Shown in pieces: positions 38,217 to 60,106 of a stretch of DNA of 64,000 bases (its first letter is position 1; each line of letters starts with the position of its first letter). The position numbers and the translations under genes are program-made. Below the pieces are notes generated by a model. The model had not been told where the DNA came from. It was given only the letters and a program-made list of their open reading frames with translations, and did no database searches. This DNA is from Corticium candelabrum (lineage: Eukaryota > Porifera > Homoscleromorpha > Homosclerophorida > Plakinidae), in contig NC_085093.1 of the NCBI RefSeq assembly GCF_963422355.1, positions 231,561 through 295,560 on the forward strand. The letters run 5' to 3'.

Positions 38217-38423
38217 TTCAAATTTAAAACTTGCGTTATCCGGGATACAATATTTACACTTTTCGGGATATACGCAGGGTCCCGTAGTGTACATTCGGTG
38301 AGTGTTTTCGAATCCGTTGGTTTTAGAGCCATCTTTTTGTCTATGCTCGATAGCCAGTCGTATTAACTTTGTATTGGTAGTTCTTCTTCTTTATCAAGTG
38401 CTGAAAACGACGCTCTGCTAACA
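38217..38423. promoter_or_regulatory. Shared divergent promoter of CEP20 and RPL38
   Basis: 207 bp. On the RPL38 side the pyrimidine string TTCTTCTTCTTTATC (38382-38396) just before the ATG exon is a plausible 5'-TOP start, normal for ribosomal protein genes. Confidence 0.6.
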
Positions 38424-38898
38424 ATGGTGAGTCTCTCTTGCCTCTCATGTGTACAGAGTGTGTTTGACGTTCCATTGTCATTGTAGCCCAAAGAGATTAA
38501 AGAAATAAAAGACTTTTTGCTTAAAGCACGAAGAAAAGACGCCAAATGTATTCCTTACGACATTGGTTTTGTGTATTGTCTAGTAACACGGTTTCCTTCT
38601 CGTCCAGCTGTTAAGATCATGAAGGCGAAGGGCAGCGTGAAGTTTAAAGTGAGGTGCAGTCGCTACCTCTACACCTTAGTGGTTACAGATCACGAGAAAG
38701 CGGATAAACTGAAGCAATCTTTGCCTCCAGGTAAGATATTTTCCTGTCTAGGTGCATGTGTTCAAGGAGGGCGCAAAGCTTTGTGGGATGCGCAGCTCTG
38801 TAGGATGTTGTGTCTAAAATACTGTATGTTGTGGTGTGTATGTGATCTGGTGGTGATGGTGTATGTCTTGTGTAGGTTTATCTGTCAAAGAGCTGTGA
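38424..38898 (+). CDS. RPL38: 60S ribosomal protein L38 (eL38)
   Basis: Four exons: 38424-38426 (only the ATG), 38487-38547, 38608-38730, 38876-38898; 69 residues against 70 in human. It is a structural protein of the large ribosomal subunit. The protein begins [21 protein letters not shown], continues '[28 protein letters not shown]', then '[18 protein letters not shown]'. The usual final Lys is missing. An exon holding only the start codon is common in ribosomal protein genes. No snoRNA with convincing C and D boxes is seen in its introns. Confidence 0.97.
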
Positions 38899-40623
38899 CA
38901 CTGTCAGAACTGTGTTCTAAGAGTTCCTTTGCTGTAAATCAATAGATGTGTTGATGAGATTGGAAAACTCGGTCTGCAGTATTGAGTCTGCTCTTAGCTG
39001 ACGCAATCTAGTGATCACCGGTTTCCACCTAGCGTCTGTTTTTCTGGGATTTGAGGAGGTCATTTCTAAATTAACTCTAAGGTTGGAAGGAAAGTACCGC
39101 CATCCAACTCTTTGTTTAGGTTAGGTATTAATCCAGTCTTGGTGGGGTTACTTTGTCCTTCATGGGGAATGAATGCACAGATACAACAACACAACTCTAG
39201 TTTACAAAGTAATTAGCAACAGTGCATGTGATGACCATGGGGGGACTTACTGCTGCTAGGACAGACATTGGTGATACTAACCTCTAATAGATTTCCTGTG
39301 AAGATAATTTGTCTACTTGGGCTGACGTTAGTGCAGTGAGCATTCAATGTGATTCTCTGACATCATGCTTACCCTGAAGGTGTATGTATGTGAAACCCTT
39401 GATTATCACTTAGAGAGTTCAGCAGGAGGTTCTATGTCCCTTACCTACAATGACTACTTGTTTACTGTTTTGCAGCAGTAACTTGTTATCATTTTGTCAT
39501 TGGTTAATTAATTAATACGGTTGTGGTAAACTTAATTCATGTTCATGTATGAGTTTTCTTATGCAAGCTGGGCTTACAATTTGTTAACAAGTCTGTGCCT
39601 ACACACAGCCACAATCTTGTAAGAGTCACTTGATAGCTGACTTGCGGCTCTGTCAAATGCAGTGCATCAACATCAGACCCTATATGAAGCTATACTGTTT
39701 ACTTACTGTGAGCATAAAGACACAGACTAAAACAGTTGGCAGAACATAACCTATAAACCTATACCATTTGGATTCATGAAAATATTAATTAGTTATGGAT
39801 TTGATTACTAAACACAAGAATGTAGTGTCAGTTTTTCAGCCCACTGATAGCTTGGATTGATGACTTACTACTGTTTATTGTTTTCTGATTATTAATTAAC
39901 GTTCTCATGCAGATTTCAAAGCATTTCTCTAAGCAAACAGATTCTTCACTTGGATTCGGTGGCTGACTTTGTAATTATTCTTTGGACGATTTGAATATGG
40001 GTTTCAATAAAGTTTTAATGGGTTGCTGTGGGTCTTCACTCCTTGACCTCCTACCTCACCCAATGCGCGCACTATTAAATTTATGTACATCATAGATTAA
40101 GAAATGCGGTGGTCTACATGTCCTCAGCTGGCTCTCACCTAAATCTGTTGGTCACAATAATTCTTCTGTTTTGAGTAGCTGAACGGTCATTAGTTAACTA
40201 AAAAGCGTTAGAATCATGAACGTCAGCAGACAGCATTCATAAAACACTACTATACCGGTTTATGGCTGTGCTAAGAGGAGGTCATATTTACCACAATTCA
40301 TCTATAGCTACTCAATTTATCTACATATGTAGAGATCTATAATTATAACTACTGCCACACACCTTTTCAATAGGTTAGACGCTACTTCCTAAGTTAGATT
40401 GTTTTCCTTGTTCAAGGGTCATAATTACTGAATAACACTCTTGAACAACATTGTGTGTTATAGGTGTGCATCCGGGATAAACTAAAAAGTTCTGCCCACA
40501 TCCGGGTGAGATCACTCTGCGTTATATATCCCAACATGTGCACTGTCTCTCTTCAGCTTGCTGTTTACACGCTAGTCTAATATTCAACACTCTCCCGCTT
40601 GCCTCGTTCATTCTCCACTCGTC
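38899..40623. other. Large intergenic region between RPL38 and the formin gene
   Basis: 1.7 kb without coding similarity. GTTGATGAG...CTGA just after RPL38 (38949-39001) recalls box C/D RNA ends but lacks a terminal stem. From about 40450 the sequence becomes promoter-like: TTATATATC at 40521-40530 is a possible TATA element about 95 bp before the formin ATG. Confidence 0.5.
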
Positions 40624-50221
<9,598 letters not shown>

Positions 50222-50726
50222 CTACTATTTGGCATGACTATGTTTATTATGCAGAGTAAGAATGAATCTTGAGTAGAAATTAATAGTGTATGTATTAGTG
50301 AGGATAGTGAATACCAAATGTTTGTACGTATGCTAGAATTTATGCTGTAATATGGTGTAGGTATTTTTGTAGAGCATTTTCCAACGTGGTCAAAATAGAA
50401 ACAACATTAAACAATACAATACGCGTGAAAAAATAGTCAAAGTAGTTGCTTGTACACTGAAAAGTGACGTGCAGCTTGGAATTCAATTATTGCATTGCAC
50501 TGAATGATAAATGGTTTGCATCAAAAGTACACAGCACAAGTACATTATTGTCTAGTGTAGAAGACGACAGACTTTTCTAGTCCCATTCGCGCGAAAGTAT
50601 GACGCGGTGGAAAGGAGTCTGGCTACGCGAGACTAGGATTTTTCATTGCGCTTGTTTTAGTGCCCTACAATTTACTCTCTAGGGTCAGGCTAATAATCCC
50701 GTATGTTGCGGCTTTGCTAGAACGCT
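50222..50726. other. Intergenic region between the formin gene and tandem gene A
   Basis: 505 bp with the formin 3' UTR and the gene A upstream region. No TATA box or repeat noticed. Confidence 0.5.
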
Positions 50727-52154
50727 ATGCAAACTCGGCCAAGTTTTCTTTCTACTCGCTCTAAGTCCGCCTGTGGTGATAGAACTGGAACTCTACAGTC
50801 TTTACGAAAGAGAGCATGCAAGAGCGCGTCTCTTTTGTCGGTATCTTCGATCGGAGGACAAGGAGAAGGGAGAAAACACAATCCCGATGCGAGTATGGTG
50901 GTAGATTACTATTATCACTTGTATCATCCTGAAATTGCGGACAATCAAACGGCCATGGGAGGACGCTCTTATAGTTTTGGTTCAATTGCCAAGCAGCCGA
51001 AAGATAAAAAGCGATGCTTTGTAATCAGCCCAATAGGAGCAGAGGGATCAGAGGTATATTAACAGTACTAATACATACATACAAACACTAGGAGAGCAAG
51101 TGTCATATGATACAAGCGGTCAACATCTGTCTACTGTACAGTGTACATTTTAAATTTGCCACACATCGATAGGTCTATCGACTGACTTTTTGGAGATGGT
51201 TTGTACAACTGATTTTTAGACGAAAATTCCGGTCCAGGGGCGACCAGTTTGGCAGCCAAGTCTGATCCAGCCTCAAAATTAGTCCGCGAGTAAAGCTGCG
51301 CGCATGCGTGTTGCGAATAACGGCGTGGTAGCCGGCGTTTGGGAAGGTACGGAGAGCGATAGCGGCCTTTGATAGACGATGTCTACAAGTATTTGGTGGA
51401 TAGGGCCTACTCTTTGGGGCTTACTGTCAATCAGAAGAACAATCCCGGAAGAAAGCCCAAAAATTTACAATTTTTAGTTAATCAATATTTCACTTATGAG
51501 GTATTTTGTTGACCAAGTGGGGAGCATTTTACTAATCATGAACATGAGTGTAATTAATTAATTAAAAAGGATGAAGGAATTTTGCGAATTTGATTTTGAT
51601 GGTTGGTTGAGGTCTGTAATTACGTAAATTATGAAAGAGGCAGTTACTCTTCGTAGCCTCTGGTGACATTTATTGCAAGTTGCTAAACTACATCTGCCCT
51701 AATTTTGTTTATGTTATGGTTTACATTTGCTATACATGATAAAATCAATAACCAATAAGATTTAGTAGATTCTTGTGAACACAATAAATAATCAGGTTTA
51801 TTGTTTTTTGTAGATACGACAGCATGCTGATAATGTGTTTTCATTTATCATCATGCCTGCAATGCACAGCAGAGCAATTGATTGTGTGCGATCAGATATG
51901 ATTAATGACCTTGGACAGGTAAAGAGGAATGATGTAGATTATTATATGGTACACCGTGTCCTTACAATAGTCAGCATGCAGTGCATTCATGCAAATATGA
52001 GAGATTAAACACACACACACACACACGTGCGTGCGCACACACACACACACACACACACACGTGCACACACACACACCCTCACGCACACCACACACACACA
52101 CACACGCATGCACACACACACACACACGTGCACACACACATACCCTCACGCACA

Positions 52155-52201
<47 letters not shown>

Positions 52202-53453
52202 ATACATTTTGGCTTGGTAACATCACTATGATTGCCAATCAGAATGCAGACAACAGACTGTTCTAAATTTGTTGGAATTTCAAAGACAGAGCTATTGCTG
52301 TTTTGCTAAAGATGACAAAGGTGTATCTGCCCGGTCGCAGAGTGGGTCACTCAGCTAAAGTTTTGGTTTTATAATAATATTGCATCTCTTCAATAAATTG
52401 TTGTCTACTTCTGATGATGTCAGTAATAATGCTGATATGAGACAGTGTATACCAGTGAGCTTTCACCATGCACATCTGTTTCTCATAGAATAAATGTTAC
52501 ACAATCATCCTGACTCTCTTTTATTGATACAGATTACTGATCAGATGTATGAAGCCATCTTTGGATGGGATCTGTGTATTACTGTGCTGACATACCTCAA
52601 TCCTAATGTATTCTATGAGTTGGCACTAAGGCAGTGTGTTGGTTTGCCTGTTATCTGTTTGGTGGAAAAGAATGTGTGTTTGCCATTTGATGTTGCTGAC
52701 CTGAGAGTGATTGAATATACACTTAAACCAAGTCTGTTGTTCAAAGGTTTGTATTCTGAGCAGGTGGGCATGTGTTTTATAACTCTAGGAAGATGATTAT
52801 GCACACGAAAGGACTGATGGATAGACAGACATGCACAGTGTGCATAACATTTTTGTATGTAGTTAATAACAGTTCTGCTGCATTATCATTAGTTATAGTT
52901 CTGTGATTAACCAACTATTCTGAAACACTATTGGACATGCATGGACAGGTGGACTTAACTTAATTTAGAGTTAATGAGAACAGGAAATGAAGAATATAAA
53001 TTCAACATTGTAATAGATGGGTTGGTTTTGTTTTCGGTGTGTAGCAGATTGTATTTGTGCAACGACTACCTTGCAGTTCTTCTCTGTCTGTATCTTGCAC
53101 AGTTGTACACAAAAAGTATATGGTTACTACATGTTGTGCAATGTGTATGGAATGTACTGTATAGTAAGTTGACAGTGACTGCGTATAAAGTGCTGCTGTA
53201 CTGTAACTATGAAGTTGTCTTCGAATTGTTTGAACAAGAAAACTGTTTGTTTGTTGAATTGATTATCAAATAAGGGCATATATCTTGTTAAGCACTTGAT
53301 TAGTATGTACTTATATTTGTACTCTTTTTGCAGCTAGTGGATGCTGTTGATTATCTTATTGATCAAAAGTGGAAAACAAAATACTCTTTTGCAAAGTTCA
53401 GGCCAAGCATTTGTTCAGCACCGTGTTATTACTCAGATGTTCAAGATTTTTTG

Positions 53454-53503
<50 letters not shown>

Positions 53504-53710
53504 GTGTGTGTGTCAATCGAAGTTTGTTATGCAGCATGATGGAGCAAATGACTACGAAATGTCTCCTGCTTGGACTGACCTTGTAAAACAAGCTAATCAT
53601 CTAGATATGATGGGAATAACACTGAAACATTGGAAGAGGTTTGAAGATGAAGTGAAGGCTGCTGCTGCTAGGTGTTGCCATGTAAGTAGTTTTTACACAC
53701 ACACACGTGT

Positions 53711-53750
<40 letters not shown>

Positions 53751-55362
53751 TTACCTAGCCTCGAACTTTTAGACCAGAGCATGCGTCAAATGTTAACAGA
53801 GAGTGTACCTCTGACCATGCATTGCTTTCTTGTGAAGTTCTTTGATTTCACTAAATGCGATGAGATGATTGAATTGATTTAGAACAACATAAAAATGAGT
53901 AATGTATGTTTAGGTGAGGCTGCTAATTCTAGACAAGGATAATGACTCACTTGCCAGCTTTGCAAGTTGTCAAGGGAAGCAATTGGAAGCATTCAGGCTA
54001 ATGCTGGATCACATGTACTCATTTTTTGGTACTATGGCTGGAACGTAAGCAGCTTTGTTTATTTGCATCTTTGACAACTGCATTAGCACAGCAATGTGGA
54101 CTAAGTACACGTACAGACATTTCAAATGCACAAGAACGAGACAGACAGAGAGACTGCGTTTTGATTCTCTTGAACACAATGTGAACATACAGACTGAATT
54201 AGGGAAGAAGTATTGATAGAAAATAGTAAGTCAATGTCACAGGAAATAGACATTATGGTGAGTGTTCAGACAGGTAGATTGCCCAACAGAAATTGTGCAT
54301 GCAGGTGCACTGTGTAATTCATGTGTTTAAATTAGTGAGTAAATTAATATCTACTTAGTCCATTGTGCATCTACACATTGGCCATGTTGGTTTGGTTTAT
54401 TGATTTTGCTTTTTTTAGTAGTTTTGTTGCTCAATTTAGGAAAGAAATTTAAATTATTACTTTTTGTTGTTTGTAACAGTCCCTATCAATGATTTTGCAA
54501 ATTACTGTTTACTCAAATTCCAAACTCAATAACTTGAACAGATAGTAGTTTTTGTGATGATGAGATACAAAACCGCTAATGAGAGTATGGAACGTTAACT
54601 GCTTCTATTTATTCATACCTTTATTATTTTTGTAAGAATTTTGCATTTTTGCTTTTCTGCACTTTCAAAACAAAATTTGTTTGATGGCTGATGGTGCAGA
54701 GACATGACGTCATGTATTATGATTTTCATTTTTGAATGCTTCAGAGGCTTTATATGAAGGAACTGTGAAATGGTTAGAGTTGAAATGAAGTGGTAATCTT
54801 AGCAATGAACGAGTGCCTCAACATTTTGTAAATCAGTTGGAGACAGCAGTATAATGTTATCTGCATACAGTAGATACCTCAAGTCTGTCTTCCCAGTTTA
54901 CTTCAGTGCTTATCATATACAAGTTGATAAAGAAAAGAGATAGGAATTTTGCTTGTTGGACTTACAGGACACTCTACATTGCCACAAGTTGACCGCTGTG
55001 TACATGTATTGTACATGTTGATTCAAGTTTGATTGTTTTATTAGAAGTAATTATATAACTTTACGGAAGGTCACCAAAGGGTCAATGAACTTTGGATGTG
55101 CTTTGACAGACAAAGAAGTATGTGTGCATGTAATGCCTTCTTCTGAATTTGTGTATCATTGGTCTGTCTCATGATCATCTAGTTGGTATATCAGCCATGG
55201 TTCTATGACTTTTCAAAGGTAGACGAGACACCATTGTTTCACACAGATGCAAAATCGCCGTTGTATCGTGTTGTGAGTGATGACTTCAATCTTTTATGGA
55301 AATTGAATGAAGCATCAGACTCGTCAATGGTTGTGGATCTTGAAGACTCTCTGACCAATTAG
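50727..55362 (+). CDS. Tandem gene A: nucleoside-deoxyribosyltransferase/TIR-like domain plus bacterial-type C-terminal domain
   Basis: Eight exons in frame: 50727-51053, 51814-51918, 52533-52763, 53334-53453, 53535-53681, 53914-54044, 55045-55117, 55183-55362; 437 residues. Residues 1-95 are a polar, basic leader ending 'SMVVDYYYHLYH'. Residues about 96-235 match a domain common in bacteria: 'RCFVISPIGAEGSEIRQHAD', 'ITDQMYEAIFGWDLCITVLT', 'NPNVFYELALRQ' and 'LPFDVADLRVIEYTL'. This is the NDT/TIR-like Rossmann fold with Glu173 (YELA) in the catalytic position. Residues about 285-437 contain 'LDMMGITLKHW', 'VRLLILDKDND', 'GKQLEAFRLMLDHM' and 'KEMVYQPWFYD', resembling the C-terminal domain that bacterial regulators carry (DUF5919-like, from memory). 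No signal or membrane segment. Function is unknown; hydrolysis or transfer on a nucleotide is an inference. Confidence 0.88.
52011..52200. repeat. Compound (CA)n/(CACACACGTG) tandem repeat in gene A intron 2
   Basis: Runs of CA interspersed with ACGTGCACAC and CACACCCTCACGCACACC. An inner unit of about 68 bp is present twice (52060-52092 region and 52127-52160 region), ending in (CA)22 at 52156-52200. Confidence 0.85.
53454..53513. repeat. (GT)n run starting at a splice donor in gene A
   Basis: The intron 53454-53534 is almost wholly GTTTGTGTGTG...; the TG run begins within the donor sequence itself. A (CA)n run (53697-53749) likewise follows the next donor at 53682. Confidence 0.9.
54800..54990 (-). 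pseudogene. Fossil LINE reverse-transcriptase fragment in gene A intron 6
   Basis: On the minus strand, 54867-54800 translates as 'YADNIILLSPTDLQNVEAL', the YxDD region of a non-LTR reverse transcriptase (normally YADDIVLLSP). Preceding sequence is in shifted frames with stops. A short, decayed remnant unrelated to the element in LENG8. Confidence 0.65.
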
Positions 55363-55577
55363 TTAATTAACAAGTACCATATACGTACATCTCTAAGCAA
55401 ATGACATGTCTAACAACAATTATATACAGACATTATAATGATGAATTGAATATTTAGACTTGCAACAACAAAATGGTACTGTAATACAGTAACTTAGTAT
55501 TTCAGAGGAGGGACACCGAGGCCTTTGTAAAGCGCGTTAGGGCATATCAGACCAGCCGACTTGTGTCCAACGGTGCA

Positions 55578-58500
55578 ATGAGCTCGGGTCTGAATCCAAG
55601 CACTTCTACTACTACCGGACAGCGTCGAGCACTGACGCCAGTACGAGAAGTCGGTTTTACTGACAAGCACAGAATGCTTAACCTTCATCGCGGGACAAGC
55701 GGCAGTGCAAGCGGAAAGCGACGCCGTGACAATCAGTCAAGCATCGTGGTCGACTACTTCTACGCCATGCAACACTCTGACGAATCCATATGTTCGATGA
55801 CTGATGGTCCAACTGGTTGCGACGAAGAGAGAAAAAGGTGTTTTGTGTTGAGTCCCATCGGTCCAGAGGGTTCCGAAGTGAGATGACAGTTTGCATGGTG
55901 AGTTGTAGTTCGAATGACAGCGTTGTTGTTTGTTATTTGTCTTTCAGGTAAGGCAGCATGCCGATGATGTGTTGTCGTTTATCATACAACCTGCTTTGCA
56001 TTCGCGGGCAATCGAATGTGTTCGGTCGGATATGCGATCTGATGTTGGAGCGGTAAGGTCGTTGTCATGCGTCGTGACGTTTGTTTACTGGAAGTTTGGT
56101 AGTCTAGTCAGTTTTTGGGATGAATTGGTCACTAAAAACATACAGAGGACTACATTTTATGCGACACTAGATTAGATCTATTTTTGTGCTGTCATGCATG
56201 AAGTGTGACAGATACAAAAACTTTTAATAAGAATGCATTACAAGCAAGTACATTTAGAGAGCGCATACCTCTGCCACAAAATTAATTAAACATTCTTGTA
56301 AGTAAAGTGTGCTGTTGGACTCTTCCCACTCCACATCTCACCTAAACCCGCCCCGCATCTCACCTCAACCCGCCCCGCATCTCACCTCACTCCACCCCGC
56401 ATCTCACCTCACTCCACCCCGCATCTCACCTCACTCCACCCGCACCTCACCTCACTCCACCCCGAACCTCACTCCACCCCGCACCTCACTCCACCCCGCA
56501 CCTCACCCCACCCCGCATCTCACCCCACCCCGCATCTCACCCCACCCCGCATCTCACCCCACCCCGCATCTCACCCCACCCCGCATCTCACCCCACCCGG
56601 CATCTCACCCCACCCGGCATCTCACCCCACCCCGCATCTCACCCCACCCCGCATCTCACCCCACCCCGCATCTCACCCCATCCCGCATCTCACCCCACCC
56701 CGCATCTCACCCCACCCCGCATCTCACCCCACCCCGCATCTCACCCCATCCCGCATCTCACCCCATCCCGCATCTCACCCCATCCCGCATCTCACCCCAC
56801 CCCGCATCTCACCCCACCCCGCATCTCACCTCACCCCACCCCACCCCGCATCTCACCTCACCCCATCCCGCACCTCACCCCACCCCGCATCTCACCCCAC
56901 CCCGCATCTCACCTCACCCCACCCCGCATCTCAGTCTGTTGTTATGTAGTTGTCTAACATTTGGTGGATGAAAATTTGTATTGGGTAGATCACTGATTCT
57001 GTATATGAAGCTGTATTCAACTGGGATCTTTGTGTGGCCGTATTGACTTATCTTAACCCTAATGTATTCTATGAATTGGCTTTGAGACAATGCGTTGGAT
57101 TGCCAGTTATTTGTATGATTGAGAAAGGACACAGAGTGCCCTTCGATGTTGCTGATCAAAGATTGATTGAATATACTCTCAATCCAACTCCTTTGTTTGA
57201 AGGAGTTTACGCTGAACAGGTAGGACGGCTCTCAATATGGCTAACTGGTAAACTGACAGGTGACTGATTTGTCTTTTGTTGGCCTGTCTGTCTTTTCATG
57301 TCTGTCTTTGCATCTGTTTGTTTGTCTGTGCTCTATATTTATGTGTTTTCTAGCTTGCAGCTGCTGTTGATACTCTAATTACACAAGACTGGAAATCAGA
57401 CTATGCGTTTGCAAAATTTCAACCTCGAATTTGTTCTGCTCCAATGTACTTTGCAAGACTTCATGATCTTCAGGTTAGCCTGTTGTCATGTTGAAATTGT
57501 TTGGTTACTGGGAGAGTTTTGATTTTGCTGAAATACATAATTTCTTGCTGCTATGGTGGCAAAATATTAAGCCTTATCTAGGATTGAATGTGGCAAAATG
57601 TGACAATGGCGAACCTGTAAAGCCTAACACGTGCTATCTGTACATATTCCCTGAGAGTGAGAGTCGATGGACAAGTTTCTACCGCCACTGCCCTTAATTC
57701 AGAGGCTCAAGACTAGCAGCACCATCTTACATACTGCAGTAACTATATAGTAGTACATATAAAATATAATTGTTTGATGTCTTTTGCCTTACTATACTTG
57801 CAGTACAGTACAGTACTCCTCAGTAAACGAGCACCTTCATGAGAACGAGGATTACTGCTATTAAGAGAAATCACCAAGAGAACTAAATAGTTAATTAATT
57901 AAGTCAAAATGGCTCTGGCTGGTGAAATTTGTAATAAGTCCCACTTGTCTTTGACGACAGCATAATCCCAGCAGTGAAATCAAAAACTTTCTCCTTAGTA
58001 ATAGTACAGTCACAAGCTGCTCATGCCTTTACTGCTTTATCTGCATTACTACTGTCTCATTCTTTGTTAAAATGCTTTCATGCAACAGCAGTTGTTCAGA
58101 GTGTATAACAATAATGGCACTTACTTTAGTACTCTTGTGTATGCAAATGTATTTATAGAAAACAAAGCACGTTATGTTTCCTGTTACAACTGCAGATGGC
58201 AGAAATATTGGCATGGCCAAGTGACCAGGTTCTTGATTTTCGGTAAATAGTTATAGCTTACGGTAAAGTAGGTTAGTCTAGTAGTGGTTCCACAATCACG
58301 TATGCTTTGCTATTCTTGTTATGCAACTAACCCGTATGTGTTTATTAATTAATGAGAGCTGTTCTCTCTATTGTAACTGCTAATCAAGTTAATGATAGGA
58401 AGTGGACAGTCCTACCTCTCCATACCTTTGGTTGATCACACCAATTAGATAAAAGCTTACAGGTAGTGGACAGCCTTGTTATCATTGCATGTGGACTGTG

Positions 58501-60034
58501 ATCACACTGTGAGGTAATCGCCAGGCATTACATCAAGTACAGTACCACAGTCACTATTACATCAAGTACAGTACCACAGTCACTATTGTGGACAAGCACT
58601 TAATACAAGAGCAAGCACACTTGCACACAACTATTTATGTTTGTCAAATTATCGAACTGATTTGTATATTTCAGTCTCGTGGGGGAGCATCATGGAGCGA
58701 GATGATCCGACATGCAGGTTCTCAAGTTGATATAATGGGGATGACTTTGAAGGGATGGAAGAAATACGAAGATGACATCAAAACAGCAGCGGCAGGACAG
58801 TGTGATGTAAGGCAGACAAGTACAATTGTCAAGACTTGAATATCAATTTTCGATTAATAGACAGATCCGAATCATAATGATGGACAAAGATAACCCTGGA
58901 CTGCCAAGTCTGTGTCATCTAGATGTATTTGTTGTTGTGTAAAGTACGTTGTGTTGTTCTTGTGTAGACATGGTCAGTATTGGTGGAAAGCAATTGGAGG
59001 CATTGAGATTGGTGTTGGATCACATGTCTCAGTTCTACTCTGTCTTAGCGAAAAGGTTGGCTCACATCCCTAACCCTACAGAGAACAAAATTTAAGATAT
59101 TGTTGTAGTTCTCCGTATATCACTCTTCGCATGGTGAAGAAGGGAGGCATCTTTTTCAGTTGCGTTCGAAGTGACAAAGAGGTATTTTCTGTATTTCTAA
59201 ATGTGCATATCACTCCATTTAATCGTTTTCCTTGAACTTGTCATTGCATTGTTTGTTCATGCCTCATTACATTAATCGTTTGGGTACTTCCCTCCGAGTA
59301 TTACTTGAAACTGTATTTCTACTTGTAACTACCCACCAAACCAAACGTTGAGTGTACAATAAGTCAGTGCCATTACAACAAGTTAAACTCATTACATCTA
59401 GTGCGACAAAAGAAATTAGATCTCTTGCTTGATCTTGGCAAACATCGGGAGAACAAGATTTTAGTGCAGATCGTCTGATTTCCAGTTGAAATGATTAGTT
59501 GTTCATTGGAAGCTGAGCAACAGTGACCTTTCTAATTTGGGAAGTTGTTTGGAGTTTTAGGTCGATTATAAGCAAGAGCCAGTGTTTAGGGGCACCCAAA
59601 GGCACCGACCATGCATTCTGACAGGTATTTATATATCTTTCACACAATTGCAAGTTTCTATGATATGGTTACAACAAACCTGTGTGCTTTGCATACTCGT
59701 ACTTATTGACCACAATGAGCTAATTATAGGGCAATCATCACTCATAGGTTCATGATTGTCTGTTGTTCCTTAGATGTGTCAGTTGGCTGCCTTACTGTGC
59801 AATATGAAAGATATTGATTGTTTTTCATTCAGTTAATTTGTGTGTATCCAGATGATATATCAGCCCCACTTCTTTGATCAAGCCAATGAGGACACCCCAG
59901 TATGGCATTGTGAGCGATCATCTACTCTGTACCAGGTAGCCAAGAATGACTTCCAGATTCTGTGGGACCGAAATGAAGAGGACACAATCAAATGTGATGA
60001 GTTACCTGATTCATCAGAAGACGAACTGAAATGA
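55578..60034 (+). CDS. Tandem gene B: paralogue of gene A, same two-domain architecture
   Basis: Nine exons in frame: 55578-55877, 55948-56052, 56989-57219, 57354-57473, 58675-58806, 58865-58911, 58978-59055, 59109-59181, 59852-60034; 422 residues. Start: first in-frame ATG, 215 bp after gene A's stop. It shares gene A's exon lengths exactly for exons 2, 3, 4 and the 73-bp exon, with one extra 66-bp intron (58912-58977, donor GTGTCA weak). Domain 1: 'RCFVLSPIGPEGSEVRQHAD', 'NPNVFYELALRQ' (Glu164) and 'VPFDVADQRLIEYTL'. Domain 2: 'VDIMGMTLKGW', 'IRIMMMDKDNPG', 'GKQLEALRLVLDHM' and 'KEMIYQPHFFD'. The first-domain core is nearly identical to A; the leader and C-terminal domain differ more. Convergent with DXO, 72 bp apart at the stops. 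Confidence 0.87.
56333..56935. repeat. 17-bp GC-rich minisatellite in gene B intron 2
   Basis: About 35 tandem copies of ACCCCACCCCGCATCTC with variants ACCTCACTCC, ACCCCATCCC and ACCCGGC. It reads open in one frame for 220 codons, but only because the 17-mer lacks stops; it is bounded by the intron's splice sites at 56053 and 56988. Confidence 0.95.
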
Positions 60035-60106
60035 TCCAAACATCAATGTACATAAAAATGTGTTTTCATGCATTCTAGCTGAACTGAATAGCAGTTTTTT
60101 ATACAG

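Noticed and set aside
38949-39001. Possible box C/D snoRNA after RPL38
   Set aside because: A TTGATGA-like C box and a CTGA are present, but there is no terminal stem and the C box has the wrong first base.
52027-52231. His-Thr repeat proteins on the plus strand
   Set aside because: Translation of the (CA)n compound repeat in gene A intron 2.
53273-53974. 99-codon open frame at 52974-53273
   Set aside because: Lies within gene A intron 3 between exons that join in phase; no similarity.
56309-56971. 220-residue open frame made of His/Pro/Thr/Ser repeats
   Set aside because: It is the translation of the 17-bp minisatellite inside gene B intron 2, bounded by good splice sites.
50727-60034. 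Bacterial contamination as the source of the NDT/TIR-like genes
   Set aside because: Both genes have eight or nine exons with consistent GT-AG phases and microsatellite-bearing introns like neighbouring animal genes.
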